Source: Amoebidium appalachense (Eukaryota; Ichthyosporea). Taken from it: a stretch of 64,000 nt of DNA. How positions within the stretch are numbered: position 1 is the first letter of the stretch; each line of letters starts with the position of its first letter. Of this stretch, positions 37,456 to 62,663 are shown in pieces. The stretch is taken from the NCBI GenBank assembly GCA_963693365.1, contig CAVNZM010000002.1:15686001-15750000 (forward strand). Reading direction: 5' to 3'. The notes under the pieces are model-generated. The model saw only the letters and a program-made list of their open reading frames with translations, made no database searches and was not told where the DNA came from. The translations under genes and the position numbers were made by a program.

Positions 37456-37869
37456 TTTGGGCTTTCAGCGCCGTCTACATTCATTGTGCGGTTGGACAGG
37501 AACGGTTTCTCCCTTCCTCGCTCAATGTATCATCGCAAAAATGGGGCACAATGAAATCTTATTGTGATTATTCTAAGGTGATGCTGAATTCCCGCTCAAT
37601 CTTGAGGGCATCCAATCAACAATTACCAATCGGAGAGGTTCTGGTCAGCCTACTACTTCGCTCACTAGTGTTTGCGCAAATCAATGATTGCGCCTTCGTG
37701 ACCTGGCCCGTTGTATCTACAATGTAGGAGGCCTTGCTCATCAGGCTTTCAGTACATCCCTGTGACGTCAAATTTCTAACTGGTACCCGCGCGGCGTCCG
37801 TAGACGGTGACCACGTACCGTTTGAAGCAGGCAAAGGAAACATCATACCAATTTCTCCATTTCTCCGAG

Positions 37870-38769
37870 CGCTAGCCTTTGTGTGAAACGGCCTGGGTGT
37901 GTGGAGTTTTTCAACGAGATGCGTGGCACGGTCAAACGAATTTTTTGAACATCAACGCACTGAACAGGAGAGAAAATTGGATGATAGCTGCAGCATATGT
38001 CAAAACTGCGTGCGCACGCAGACAGGGAGTGTGCACCGTCAAAAGCATATCCACAGTGGCCCTGTACCAACGGGGCTATGGTGGACTGTAGCACTACGTA
38101 ACCTCGTCATGTCTTCAGACAAATACTTTCAGTTCTGGCACATCAGTTGCCATATTTGGGGACAGCCCGGCCCAAGCTTAACATCTACAGGCCAGGAACG
38201 TAAACCGTAACTTACATTTTGCCCAGGCGCAGAGAGAGCAGAACAACTGGCCGGGATGTGACCGTACAATAATACCTCAACCACAACACTTCCACAGCAT
38301 GGTTGTGAGTGCATATTGTGTGCCAATAATCGTCATCAGGAGTGCCTTTTCACAGACACCCGCGCCCTTACACGCAGCTTTCATGCCATCTCTTCTGCAC
38401 CTACAGTGCCATGCTTCTTAGCCACAAAAGATGCACCACTATGTGCAACTGATTCGGTTTTTTTTTTTGCCGGGCCGGACCAAACCTTGGCCCGCGCCCG
38501 GTGGTTTTATTTCTACGAGCCCGCGGACTGGTTGTACCCTTTACTTCTCCTGCAACCCAACCCAACGTGTCAGCTCAACAGTTCACAGCCCCAGTCTCCC
38601 GCCCTCCAAAATGGAGTTCATCAAAAGATTCCCGACAAAATGGAGTTCATCAAAAGATTCCCATCTGCCTCTGGCACCCTACCCCCACCCCCTCTCTCTC
38701 CTGCCCCACATCTCCCCTCAAAGTTCGTGCACACGTGGCTTGTCTTGTCTCACGCAAGCACGTGTGTAA
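37870..38769 (+). other. Unassigned region, possible exons
   Basis: Open stretches with Cys pairs occur (SCSICQNCVRTQ near 37985 and CECILCANNRHQEC near 38308). They may be exons of the gene that continues at 38770, but junctions could not be set. A 29-bp segment (AAAATGGAGTTCATCAAAAG...) is duplicated at 38609-38662. Confidence 0.25.
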
Positions 38770-39120
38770 GTGGGGCGTAGAACAAGTGGTATAGGTGGTG
38801 AAGGGACACCTGAAGAAGCCAGTCTTCCAATTATGGTGTGCAAGTATTTCGAATCAACGTCCTTCTATCACAGCTGTATGTGTGTGCACGGAAGAACCAG
38901 ACAAGCACGAGGGGATGGTGATAACAGAGACTGTAACGTGGGTGAGCTGAGTTGGTGTGCGCTTCTTTTGTGTCTGCCTTTTAGAGATGCACGCCATGGA
39001 CCTTCGCCATCCCATTAACCAAAAGTGCATCGCCAGCCTCATCATTCCCCACATTGCAAAGACAGGATTCCCTAATCCCATCCCCAAGGAGGAAACCAAC
39101 AATGGTGCCCATATGATTGG
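38770..39120 (+). CDS. Candidate CCCH-finger gene, two exons
   Basis: An exon ending at 38941 (AACGTGG|GTGAGC, phase 1) encodes a Cys/His cluster VCKYFESTSFYHSCMCVHGR, reminiscent of a CCCH finger. It joins in phase to an exon at 38985-39120 (TTTTAG acceptor; MHAMDLRHPINQKC..., IPHIAKTGFPNPIP..., ending ATTGG|GTGAGC). Composition is coding-like. The continuation after 39120 is unclear: a GTGTGCAG acceptor at 39156 would give a 36-nt intron. The gene converges on RPL12. Family not identified. Confidence 0.4.
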
Positions 39121-39365
39121 GTGAGCATCCACGAAGCGACGCTGCCATGTGTGCAGGCTACGGACCTTCCCACCCCATCCAGTACAGCATAAAGAAAAAC
39201 CAGAAGAATGCCGTGCAATAAACATAATACCCCATAAATCACAGCGGACCCTCCCTTCTCTCCGGGGCCTGAGGCAACCCGCAAATCACAAAGCACATTA
39301 TCAAGGGTAGCAAAATACTCCCCCTCTCATCCCCCCGGGGAGGGACCCACACATCACACACTCTA

Positions 39366-41494
39366 TCAGGGGCTACTTACGGGGACCTCGCGCTCGCCGT
39401 TGTTAATCTGCTCGATGACGTCATGTGGGGGGCAGCCATCGACGGTGCAGCCGATGCTCTGTGCCGTGCCGAGGATCTCCTTGACCGTGCCCACAAGGCC
39501 GCGGGCCATGCTGCGCTCACGCATGGTGCGTGCAATATCGATCACAGACTCGTAGCTGATGTTGCCATCGTGCTTGACTGCAGAGGAAGCCAGGAAAGGC
39601 ATGTTAGAGCACATGTATAATTGCCAAAAACATCTGTCCAGCCCACCACGCTTCAAAGTAGGTGTTATGTTCTGGCACAAAAAAACACGCAGTCGGGAGG
39701 TGGCAAACATATAACCGTATCGAAGCTGAGAGGGCATCAATGTTCTGGCACAAAAAAACACGCAGTCGGGAGGTGGCAAACATATAACCGTATCGAAGCT
39801 GAGAGGGCATCAGTGATGGGCTTGATTGCAAGTCATATTCTGCATTTGCCGTGTTTGAGACTGAAAGGCCGGGCTCCAAAAACCGGTAGGTATCCAAAAT
39901 GTACTGCCATTCCTGAAAAATGACATCCACGGCATACCACATTCCACCATCATAAAGGTCAAGGCAACTTCTAGACTGGGATAGAACAAAGCCACCGTAT
40001 GTTGGTGACAATAGCCTGGCACGTTCCAACTGTGCGCCCTAACTACCGTACGATAAAAACGACTCTGCCTCCAATTTTCATCACCTTCACTTGAGAAACT
40101 AGACCTTGGAAATACGAATGTAGCCGGGACTTGGTGCACTTCACGGACCAAGTGCGTGTGGAGAGTATCCTGGAGCTCGACACAGGAATCTGCTCACTAT
40201 CAATTATGAAAGACCGTTGACTCCCTTACCTATCACCTAGCCTTTCATGCCAATCGCCACCTATCACGCCATGATAATACCATTAACAAGTCCCGCACCT
40301 CATCCATAAACCTTGTGGAACCTATAGTTTGTCCGAGGACTGCACCAAGCACTTGAACAGCACAAAAGCACGCAAAACATTATGCCCACCATTAGTCACG
40401 AAGCTTAACGTATCACACAGAATTCGGGAACCAAGCAACAACAAGCATGCCAACTCACCGTTCTTGACCTTCTTGCGGTCACGGGGGGGCTCCTTCAGGG
40501 CCTTCATGACGAGGGCCGAGGCGGAGGGGACAACAGCAACGGTGGCATTGCGGTTCTGGATGGTCAGCTTGACCGTCACCTGGTGGGTGGGTGTGTGTGA
40601 GCGCGGAAACAAGGGGTCGTGGGAGGAGAGGTGGTGGTGTGGGGGATGTGCTCAGAGGGAATTAATCGGCATGGACAGCAAGCTGTCACATACGGAACGA
40701 GGAATTCAGCTGTCATCAAAGCACATGATTATAAGAACATGGGCATACTTTCAATAACCCCACGAACGCTTTTGCTGCTACCCTATGTGCAAGCAAGGTG
40801 TGTGTGTAGGCACTGCATACGAGTCTTGCTCATTCGTATACAAGGCACGACAGGTGGCCAGCACAGAGACGACAACACCCGCGCAGCCACGACCGAATAC
40901 CCTGATGTGTAAGAGCGTGCATGCAAATGTGCCCAGCAAGCATGCGTCAAACACACATGAATAGCTAGAAACACATGAAGTCTGTGGCATGTGCCCACGA
41001 AGCACCCACACCCAAGGCCACGTACCTTAAGACCCTTCCAGTCCTTGGTGCCCTTGGCGATGTCATCACCGACCTTCTTGGGCGACAGACCGAGGGGACC
41101 GACCTTCGGGGCAAGTGTTGAGGCAGCACCGACCTCACCACCGACCGCGCGGAGGTAGACTGCGTACCCAACAAATGAGAACGAGTGTAGGTGTGTGGCA
41201 CTGAGAATAAACACACACACACACCGACCTCACTTGCAAACATACGTGCACGCACGCACGCACGCACACATACGGGCTCACATAACGTAGCTAGAGCCAC
41301 TTGCACGATTAACAAGAACAAACTTCAAGCTGCCCGGCATAAAAGAAAGTCATAAGTGTAGTGTCAACTGCCGTTGATGTGTGCTAACTAGGGATGGCAC
41401 AATAGAACTTCTAGCGATAGTGAGCAGCAAAACGACTACATGGGCGTTGGCACTTACCGATCTTGATCTCGGTGGGATCGAACTTGGGAGGCAT
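39366..41494 (-). CDS. RPL12: 60S ribosomal protein L12 (uL11)
   Basis: Four minus-strand exons: 41494-41458 ([12 protein letters not shown]), 41159-41026, 40579-40459 and 39577-39366 (TGA), with phases 1, 0 and 1, totalling 167 residues (animal RPL12: 165). Diagnostic stretches include [51 protein letters not shown] and [12 protein letters not shown]. uL11 forms the base of the ribosomal P-stalk and contacts elongation factors. Near the C-terminus GTAAGT (39380-39375) looks like a splice donor; reading through gives VSSP and a length typical of the family, so read-through is preferred. Introns 1 and 2 are short (about 300 and 450 nt) and free of long microsatellites. Confidence 0.95.
39667..39812. 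repeat. 73-bp tandem duplication in RPL12 intron 3
   Basis: 39667-39739 is repeated directly at 39740-39812, starting ATGTTCTGGCACAAAA and ending GAGAGGGCATCA, without obvious differences. Confidence 0.85.
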
Positions 41495-42780
41495 TTTAGC
41501 TTCTTTTTACCTGCAGAATGGCATATGTCAGATAATGCTTGTATAGTAGTTGCCCTTCCCTGCAATTAAACGCCTATCCAGTGATGTACCAGCAGTAATA
41601 GATCGTACCAACAATACTTATAGCACTAGTTATAAAAAAATCCCTTTCGGAGTCATGCTTCTGTGACGAGCCCGAAGCTGTTTACGCCCAAAAAATGCCA
41701 GCATCGTAAACCTTCCTCCTCTTCTCCATCCCACCCATAAATTCCTTCAGGTAACTCCCAAAACGTATGGAAGAAATATCCTCAAACGACGAAATGGCTG
41801 CATCATATCTGCATCATCATACGTCCACATTACAATCCAGTTGAGCTGTGTCCACTGTAACCTGCGAATTCGCTAAAGGTCCTGTCGAGAATAGGGTCCG
41901 GAAGATGTTGGTTCGCCAAGGTATGTGATGCACGGTCAACTGGATATCAATGTACTTGCTAGCATAGATTGTCAATAGTAGACCTGCCGGCCTAGTTGTC
42001 ATAGTATGAAGTGCCTATTTGTACTGACACTATATTCCGAGCCCAAAACGTAGCTGATGCATCCTCCCTCTTCGGATACTCCAACGATTCATAATTTCCC
42101 TCCCGGATCCAGACAGATTCGTCCCCATCCTGCAACGTAGAATCGACCACCCTCGATGTGCATCCGTGCATCATCCGTCCCCTGTGTGCTAATCCTATCG
42201 GAAAAACTGCATATGTCCCCCCGCGATAAATCCTGTACAAATTTCACGTTGCCGGCACCATGCTAAGGTTTTTCGTTCTCTCTCTAGATAACTCGGGGAC
42301 TTACGGGGAATCCCGGCTACCCAAGAGAAAGAGAACACAGAGGTGCCACGGAACAGCTTTTGACGATCACGGCAGCCTCATGTCCCGACTGACAGCAGCC
42401 AATCAAAGAGAATAAGCTCTAATTTCTGGAATGTGCGTAGGCCTTTCATGATTGGATGTCATTAACAAGGTGAGAGCACATCCAATCATAATGCATTTTG
42501 AGGCGGGTAAGAGCGATGCAAAAAGGACACACAGGCACAACAGCCTCATCTCCCGACCCCAGATCCTGGACCCGAAATCATTGAAGTAGGCCGCTTCTAT
42601 ATGTTCCTGCGGCGTATACAGAAAGTCGATATGAATCATGTTCTAGACGTTGACACGCGTACGCTAAGTGTATGCACCGTTTGCATAACTATTATGAAGC
42701 ACTACAGGGGTAAGCCGAATTTAAGATTACGTGGATTTTCGCCCTAGCGGGCTAGAATCTGAATTCTGCAACCCCTAGCC
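41495..42780 (-). other. Spacer with uncharacterised minus-strand ORFs
   Basis: Open frames at 42240-41992 (MYRIYRGGTYAVFP...), 42002-41817 (MTTRPAGLLLTIYAS...) and 42639-42403 (contains MRLLCLCVLFASLLPASKC, a possible signal peptide) show mixed, coding-like composition. A donor-like GTAAGT lies near 42305 on the minus strand. No family was recognised and the model cannot be completed. Confidence 0.2.
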
Positions 42781-42798
42781 CAGCACAATCTTAAATTG

Positions 42799-42800
<2 letters not shown>

Positions 42801-42894
<94 letters not shown>
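42801..42894. repeat. C-run directly abutting a G-run
   Basis: Over 40 C (42801-42844) are followed without interruption by about 50 G (42845-42894), making a near-perfect palindrome. It may mark an inversion junction or an assembly join. Confidence 0.9.
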
Positions 42895-42895
<1 letters not shown>

Positions 42896-43450
42896 GGGAG
42901 GAGGTCCGGGAGGGCGCTTGCGTGTGTGTGTGTGCGTCACTAGTACGTACAAAAAATCGTCACAAGCCAACGTAAAAAGAGGCAAACAAAAAACTCAGTC
43001 TGTCTGATGTGATCAAAACTCTGACAAAACACTGGCAAAAAACAAAATAAACTAAAAATCAAAAACTATATTATCTGTTCCAAACTACCTCTTTGGAGTG
43101 ATCGAAAACTACGGCAAAACAAGAGCAAAAAACAAATTGAAAAGCTATTACAACCTTCTCAAACAATCAAAACAAGACCGCGTGACGTGTATGCGACTAT
43201 AATTGCTACAAGACTGTCACAGATGATTTGGGGATGGAATACTGCATGAAAGCATATTTATCGTCATGCAGGATTGGCCGGCCCACACTTTGGCCCGTGC
43301 ATATCCGGCACTGAAGCAGCAATTAATATCATGCAGTGCACTTACATATACACATTATCCTCCCCCTTCCCCCCCCCCCCCCCCGTTCGGAGTCTCCCCC
43401 TTTCTCCCCTCCCCCCCCTCCCCCCCCCTCCCCCCCCCCCTCCCCCCCCC

Positions 43451-43488
<38 letters not shown>

Positions 43489-43563
43489 CGCCCCCTGGCC
43501 GCTGGGCTGCCCTTGCTCGCCTCCTCTCCCCCTCCCCCCCAGCCCACACACCACACACACACA

Positions 43564-43604
<41 letters not shown>

Positions 43605-43854
43605 TCCCTCTCTCTCTCTCTCTTCCCCTCTCTCCCTAGAGAGAGAGCTCTCTTTCTCTCTCTCTCTCTTCTCTGTAACACGCACCTCCCACACCACCCC
43701 AGAAAAAGGCCCCAGGACTTCAGGGGGGAAGAAACGTTTAGGGCTGGGGGGAAGCGGGGTGGGAGGGGGGGGGGGGAGGGGGGAGCATATAAGTTTTTCA
43801 GCACATATGGTCGATGGTATGTGGGGATATTAATGGTGTGTGGGAACATTAGTG

Positions 43855-43892
<38 letters not shown>

Positions 43893-43893
43893 G

Positions 43894-43935
<42 letters not shown>

Positions 43936-44077
43936 ACAGCGTGTGTGTGTGTGTACACGTGTGTTTGTGTGTGTGTGTGTCGCGGTTTGTACGTGTATGG
44001 TGGCCATGTTGTGCGTGTGCTTGTGTGTGTACATGAGCTTGTACATATTTAAACTTGTGTGTGTGTGGGTAGTGTGC

Positions 44078-44136
<59 letters not shown>

Positions 44137-44338
44137 TGTCGTACTACGGTGTGACTGTGTGCTAGTGTACACGTGTGTGTGCACGTGTGTGTGCACACGT
44201 ACACGTGTGTGTGTGTGTGTGTATTCACTGTGTGTGCTGTACATGTGTGTGTGTGTGTGTGCACATGTGTGCCTGTGTACGTGTGCGTATACGGTTGAGA
44301 TATGAGGTAGTGATCATGAGTGTCTGCGTGTGCCTGCC

Positions 44339-44370
<32 letters not shown>

Positions 44371-44829
44371 TACCCCATCCCTTCGGACCCCCTCCCCCTC
44401 TCCCTCTCCGGAGCCACGAGAAATGGCTGTCACCTGCCCCTCTTAACTTCTCGCCCCACCTCCGAACTCGGCAGACACTCGAGCGCTCTCCAATGGCTGG
44501 CCGTCCTTCTCATCCTCCGGAATACACCCACCGTTTCACCGGTGCACCGGGTCCATTTCGTGTTTAAACATTTTTCGCCCGTGCTCTTAGTTTGTGTGAT
44601 GGATTTCAAAGTGTGCGTGTACGTGCTGCGTGTACAGGACGGGCCATCCCCGGGCCCGATCGCGAGACGCCCTATATATTGTCCAATTGCAACCTGTCTG
44701 TATGTATGTATATCTGAGTTCTTCTTTGAGTATGTATGGAAACTACGCCGGTGACACTACACGTGCACCTGACCGGTCGTTCGCGTGCTCGCTTACATAC
44801 AGATCCGCTCTGTATTCGTTGTGTACTTG

Positions 44830-44873
<44 letters not shown>

Positions 44874-45279
44874 ACACACACACGTGCACACACATAGTTT
44901 TTAAGCCCATTTCAAAATCCCAAAAAAACGGGCTAAACCATTGTGACTTAGAGCTCAAAACGGTCGGACTTGAACTTATTTGAATGATTTACTAAACTGA
45001 ATTTTAAAGAAAGGTTTTAAAATCCAGGATGCCAGTATGATTCGTCTAATAGTATGTACAGTTTCGTAGCTTTGGCACAATTGTGAGTATGCTACGGGAC
45101 CGTCGGGAAAAACCTCACCAAAATGATAGGCACCTCACTTTTAAAATTGAGCATTTTAGGGGCCCGGAAAGCGGCACTAGTTTGATATGTATAATACCGC
45201 TAAAATGCATGTGAACATTAAAGTCACGAGGGCCTTGAGGCCTGCCAGATGAGGATGGTATCATCAATGATTTGTGCTT

Positions 45280-45314
<35 letters not shown>

Positions 45315-45413
45315 ACCCACCCCCCTCCCGGATCCCCTCCCCCAACCCACCCACACGCACACACCCTCCAAAAAAATAAAATGCCCCGCACAACGTGAAC
45401 TCCCCACCAAGCT
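42895..45413. other. Gene-poor repeat region
   Basis: Contains two ~60-bp A-rich degenerate direct repeats (43010-43060 and 43098-43150, GTGATCAAAACT/GTGATCGAAAACT), C-runs (43437-43487), CT repeats (43565-43680), (GT)n (43850-43935, 44081-44132), a C-run (44341-44370) and (CA)n 44831-44868. No gene could be supported. Confidence 0.5.
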
Positions 45414-45844
45414 TGTTGGAGTGCAGACTTACGCTCACTCCACAATATGTGTATGTTAGCTTTACAATTGGTTCCGTGTACACAGACACACGCTGACACT
45501 CGATCACCACATGCACATCTGCATAGTTGAGGAATGTTGCCAATTGTGTTTTGACTGCAAACGATTGGTTCACTGGTCCCAGAGATCTCTAAATGAAAGT
45601 AACCAATCCGATTAGCACCTGGCATCCGGATTACATTCCAGACTGCTGCCCCACGGGTATATAAGCCACGTCTCTGCCAGGTGCAGACATGGAGTTCAGA
45701 CATGGAGTTCAGTCATGGAGTTAAGTCATGGAGTTAAGTCATGGAGTTCAGTCATGGAGTTAACACACTGAAAGCAGTAAAAAAACGGGTCAGCGCCCAA
45801 GCGCGCCACGACGACCCTAGTCACAGCGGACTCTACTTCCAACA
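45414..45844 (+). repeat. 5' LTR
   Basis: 431 bp, TG...CA bounded. It has a TATA box TATATAA at 45658-45664 and, about 20 bp downstream, six tandem copies of a 13-bp unit (AGACATGGAGTTC / AGTCATGGAGTTA) at 45685-45762. Confidence 0.9.
45658..45664 (+). promoter_or_regulatory. LTR TATA box
   Basis: GGGTATATAAGCC in the LTR, in a position suited to drive transcription across the element; the 3' LTR carries the same box. Confidence 0.55.
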
Positions 45845-45861
45845 GGGTTATGGGCCCAGAC
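45845..45861 (+). other. Primer-binding site, half-tRNA(iMet) type
   Basis: GGGTTATGGGCCCAG directly follows the 5' LTR. It is complementary to the anticodon stem-loop of eukaryotic initiator tRNA-Met (CTGGGCCCATAACCC), the priming mode known for Drosophila copia and relatives. Confidence 0.8.
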
Positions 45862-46149
45862 ACGACACCGCGGCCTCTAACTTCACGTCCCCTACGACGC
45901 CTTGAACGGAGGAGCCCAGAAACCGACTTCTAGGCTGTACCCTACACCCGCGAGCGTATTTCCGTGAAGTAGAGACTTTCGCTTCCACAAACTCCATCCG
46001 CAGCAGCCTGCGACATCAACGTCAAGTATTCCACTTCATTGGCGGGGCACGCACCACAGTGGAATGCACACCCCGGTCTACCCTGCAAGCAGCCACACTC
46101 ACTCTCTCTTCTCTACAGTGGTGTGTACACTTCTCCAATTGGGTAGGGG

Positions 46150-46580
46150 TGTTGGAGTGCAGACTTACGCTCACTCCACAATATGTGTATGTTAGCTTTA
46201 CAATTGGTTCCGTGTACACAGACACACGCTGACACTCGATCACCACATGCACATCTGCATAGTTGAGGAATGTTGCCAATTGTGTTTTGACTGCAAACGA
46301 TTGGTTCACTGGTCCCAGAGATCTCTAAATGAAAGTAACCAATCCGATTAGCACCTGGCATCCGGATTACATTCCAGACTGCTGCCCCACGGGTATATAA
46401 GCCACGTCTCTGCCAGGTGCAGACATGGAGTTCAGACATGGAGTTCAGTCATGGAGTTAAGTCATGGAGTTAAGTCATGGAGTTCAGTCATGGAGTTAAC
46501 ACACTGAAAGCAGTAAAAAAACGGGTCAGCGCCCAAGCGCGCCACGACGACCCTAGTCACAGCGGACTCTACTTCCAACA
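46150..46580 (+). repeat. 3' LTR
   Basis: Direct copy of 45414-45844 at offset 736. I saw no difference by eye, implying a recent insertion. Confidence 0.9.
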
Positions 46581-47503
46581 AGCTGAACACCACTAAATCC
46601 ACCAGCTGCAGCTGCCCTTCCTCCTGCCTCAGGTCCCTGAATCAGATATATATATATCCAGGCACATATTTTTTCTGTTTAGTTTTCCCAGCCATCCTGA
46701 TTAGGACCTGTAAATGGAGGGTTAAAAAAAGAAGGAAAAAAAAAGAGAGAGCGAGAGAGGGAGAGAGAGAGATCTACGAGTACACACATACCAGGTCCTA
46801 CGTAGTGCCCTTTTGATGTGCTTTTCCAAAAATGATATTTACACGGTGCAAAGGTCGGCGTCGGGATTTGGAAGCATGGCATGTCTTGGCTGGGAAGCGG
46901 TGTTCCGAGTCGGACTGATCACAAGAATTCCGACACTGGGTAGATTACTGATGGCGATCTTACGGTGGTTTGAGGGATCGTGCCAGGCACACAAACAGTA
47001 TAACATCGATATTTACGTTTACACGAAACCATAGGGCCAGATGTTACAATGCCTCATCCCTATGTGCACACAGTACCTCGTGATGCTATGTGCGCCGACG
47101 CCGAGGGTCACACACGTGCACAACCCACATGTGCGCAGATGGGTGATTATCGTCTGTATTTGTCTTCAGTATTTTATTGAATGGATTTATCCTGAGCGAT
47201 AGCCCATGCATATAGTGTTAATAATGCATCACTCTGGCCTGCACTCTTGGCACCTTGCTATGTAATCTGCACATCTCCCGGGTTGTGAATATATTTCAGG
47301 CACCAGCATATGCCACCTATTTGCTAGCTTATAGCCACACTCTTATGGTTGCGTCACAGGCCGAAAACAACGTATTATTTCATTACAACATACCTACTTC
47401 TTTCCCAGCAAATCTTACCTTGAGAAAACCGGGAATCTTATCAACTAAACGAGAAACACAGAAACGCATCAGAAAAGAATGAGACAACAGGCGGAAGAAA
47501 GCT

Positions 47504-47567
<64 letters not shown>

Positions 47568-47698
47568 GAGTATTTCTATCACGAATCCTTACCAGCTCTT
47601 CCTAGTCCAACTAATGATAACAGAAGACAAAGAACACCAAAGAACCCAGACACCCGAAACCCCCCCCCCCCCCCCCCTCCCCCGTTGCCTCATCCCTT
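46581..47698. other. Spacer without recognised gene
   Basis: Mixed-composition DNA with a short TA run (46646-46655), a GA tract (46746-46770), a C-run (47505-47537) and an A-run near 47550. One + open frame (46813-47034) has no recognised similarity. Confidence 0.4.
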
Positions 47699-51619
<3,921 letters not shown>

Positions 51620-53278
51620 GCTGGCTATTAGTGTCACAGAGTAGCTAAGAAGCAATCGGTAGAGACCAAGTTTTCCTAAGAGTTTTCGCTGTATACCGAC
51701 GCTGTTGTTTTCAAAACTTTTGTAAACACACTAGCCGTGGCCCGTGAGCCCGTGACCTTTTTGTGGAGATGAAAAAATGCACCCAAACTTGTCAGCCAAC
51801 CAAAAGCGTTCATCTAGAGTTTCCAAAAACAGATATACACTTTTATGGCTAAGCGCTTGTGATTTTGGTTGGTTAAAAATGCACCAAAGCGCCCGAAGGC
51901 ATCTGATTGGTCTACTAAAAAACCCCGCCATCGCTCTCTGTTTTGAAGTGTGGCACAACGCCTCGAGCTTACTGAACACACAGCAGCACACACACGCGCA
52001 CAGTTTATACAGAGTTGACCTTCGCACATTTTCTTAGAGTCGTGTGCGTATGAACTGCCAATCCAACTGCGGTTACTATATCACCACAGATAGCTATGGG
52101 AAGGATACGTATACAGAAAGCAAATGGACGAGTTAGGGTAGTTTGTAGACGGCGGGGGAGGAGAGAGTGTGAGGAGGAAGGGCCGTACGGGTTTCCAGGG
52201 AAGAGGAAAGGATATGTGTATGTGTGGGAGGGGGAGGGGGGGGGGAGGAGGAGGGGGGGACATTCGGACTTGGCTGAGGAGTCGAAAAGATGTGGCGTAA
52301 CGGGTGTGGCGAAGATGGGACTGGTCACCCCAATTTTATTGCCTGTTTGTTTCTTAAGTTCGCCATTCTTCATGACACCATGCATGCCGTTTTTAATTCC
52401 CTCAAAAAAAATTTACCAGGTACCTGATAACGCACCATACAGTCACAATGATTCTTTTTTCAGTAATCGGAAACCAGGGCCTTGGGCGTTGACCTTGTTT
52501 GCAGCGTGTATCCTCTCAATGTGAGTGGCTTTGTTAGCCGTCTAGCCTCGACCCCAGTCAACTCTCGCCCTGCCCTAACCATCTTTGTGTATGCTGCAAC
52601 ATGTATAAAGACTATTTGGAAGGCAAGGCCTCCTATTTTTCTGTGAAGGTGGCATCATTTTTGTCGTTTCTGGTGCATTTGTATGTAGACTACTAAGAAA
52701 AAACGCGCAAGGGAGCCCGATGATTATGTCACATGACAAAATCCAATCAAAATAGGCTTTTATGCTTTGTGCCAATTAGATATGAACAATAAAAAATGTA
52801 ATTGGCGCAACGCCCCGGGTCAGCTGGACGGTGCTTCAGGAAGTGAAGCCTTGCGCTAAAGAGCCCCACACGTCTATATGTTTACAATACACCATCCTTT
52901 GCATGAGAAGTAGCCAAAAGTGATCTTTATATGCACTATAAATATCACCTGCAAAGCCTGAAACAAACCTGCATGTGCACGGCCCGCCCCGACCGCCCCG
53001 GCCGCGGGCGAGCTGACTGGCAAGTGGATTACAAATTTCTGGGGCTCAATTAGGTCCTCCGTAAATGTTCTATTTTGGTTTTTACACATCCCAGAAAGAC
53101 TAATCTTGCCCCTCATTCCAAAGACTCCCGAAGGACATTTCGTAATTTCAAAAGATTTCCGAATGTACCATGGGGCGCAATGCTTCCGCACGTGGTACAT
53201 AAGCGCACATCCACTTCTTGTGTGCCCCTTTCCCTCTCTACACCCCGTTTGCTCTGTAGAGAAAGCAAAACATCGAAA
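51620..53278. promoter_or_regulatory. Divergent intergenic region between GalT and RPS27
   Basis: Presumed to hold the promoters of both genes. A CCAACCAAAA/TTTTGGTTGG inverted pair (51796-51805 and 51871-51880) and several CCAAT/ATTGG elements occur on the GalT side. A pyrimidine-rich TTTCCCTCTCTACACC lies at about 53229-53244, just before RPS27, and could be a TOP-like start. No TATA box is obvious and no gene is supported. Confidence 0.35.

Positions 53279-62663
<9,385 letters not shown>

Larger units (their letters stand above)
35716..37730. mobile_element. Inverted-repeat unit enclosing a THAP-domain fragment
   Basis: About 60 bp at 35716-35775 (AGATACAACGGGCCAGGTCA...) recur inverted at about 37662-37721 with roughly three differences. 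Weaker similarity extends about 20 bp outward. Between them, on the minus strand, is a THAP zinc-finger start. This looks like a THAP-bearing DNA transposon remnant of ~2 kb. The repeats also share an in-frame RYNGPGH...IIDLRKH reading ending in a stop in both copies, so they might instead be inverted copies of a gene end. Confidence 0.45.
45414..46580 (+). mobile_element. TRIM-type miniature LTR retroelement
   Basis: Two direct repeats of 431 bp (45414-45844 and 46150-46580) appear identical. Each begins TGTTGGA and ends TCCAACA, the inverted TG...CA ends of LTRs. They flank a 305-bp interior with no ORF. The 4-bp flanks AGCT (45410-45413 and 46581-46584) match as a target-site duplication. 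The interior opens with GGGTTATGGGCCCAG, complementary to the anticodon arm of initiator tRNA-Met, and ends with a purine-rich AATTGGGTAGGGG before the second LTR. With no coding capacity it must be moved by a related autonomous, probably Ty1/copia-like, element. Confidence 0.92.

Noticed and set aside
45115-45703. Minus-strand open frames in the 45.1-46.4 kb region, seen twice
   Set aside because: They lie within the duplicated LTRs and end in LTR or homopolymer sequence; duplication of the frame reflects the LTR pair, not a gene family.
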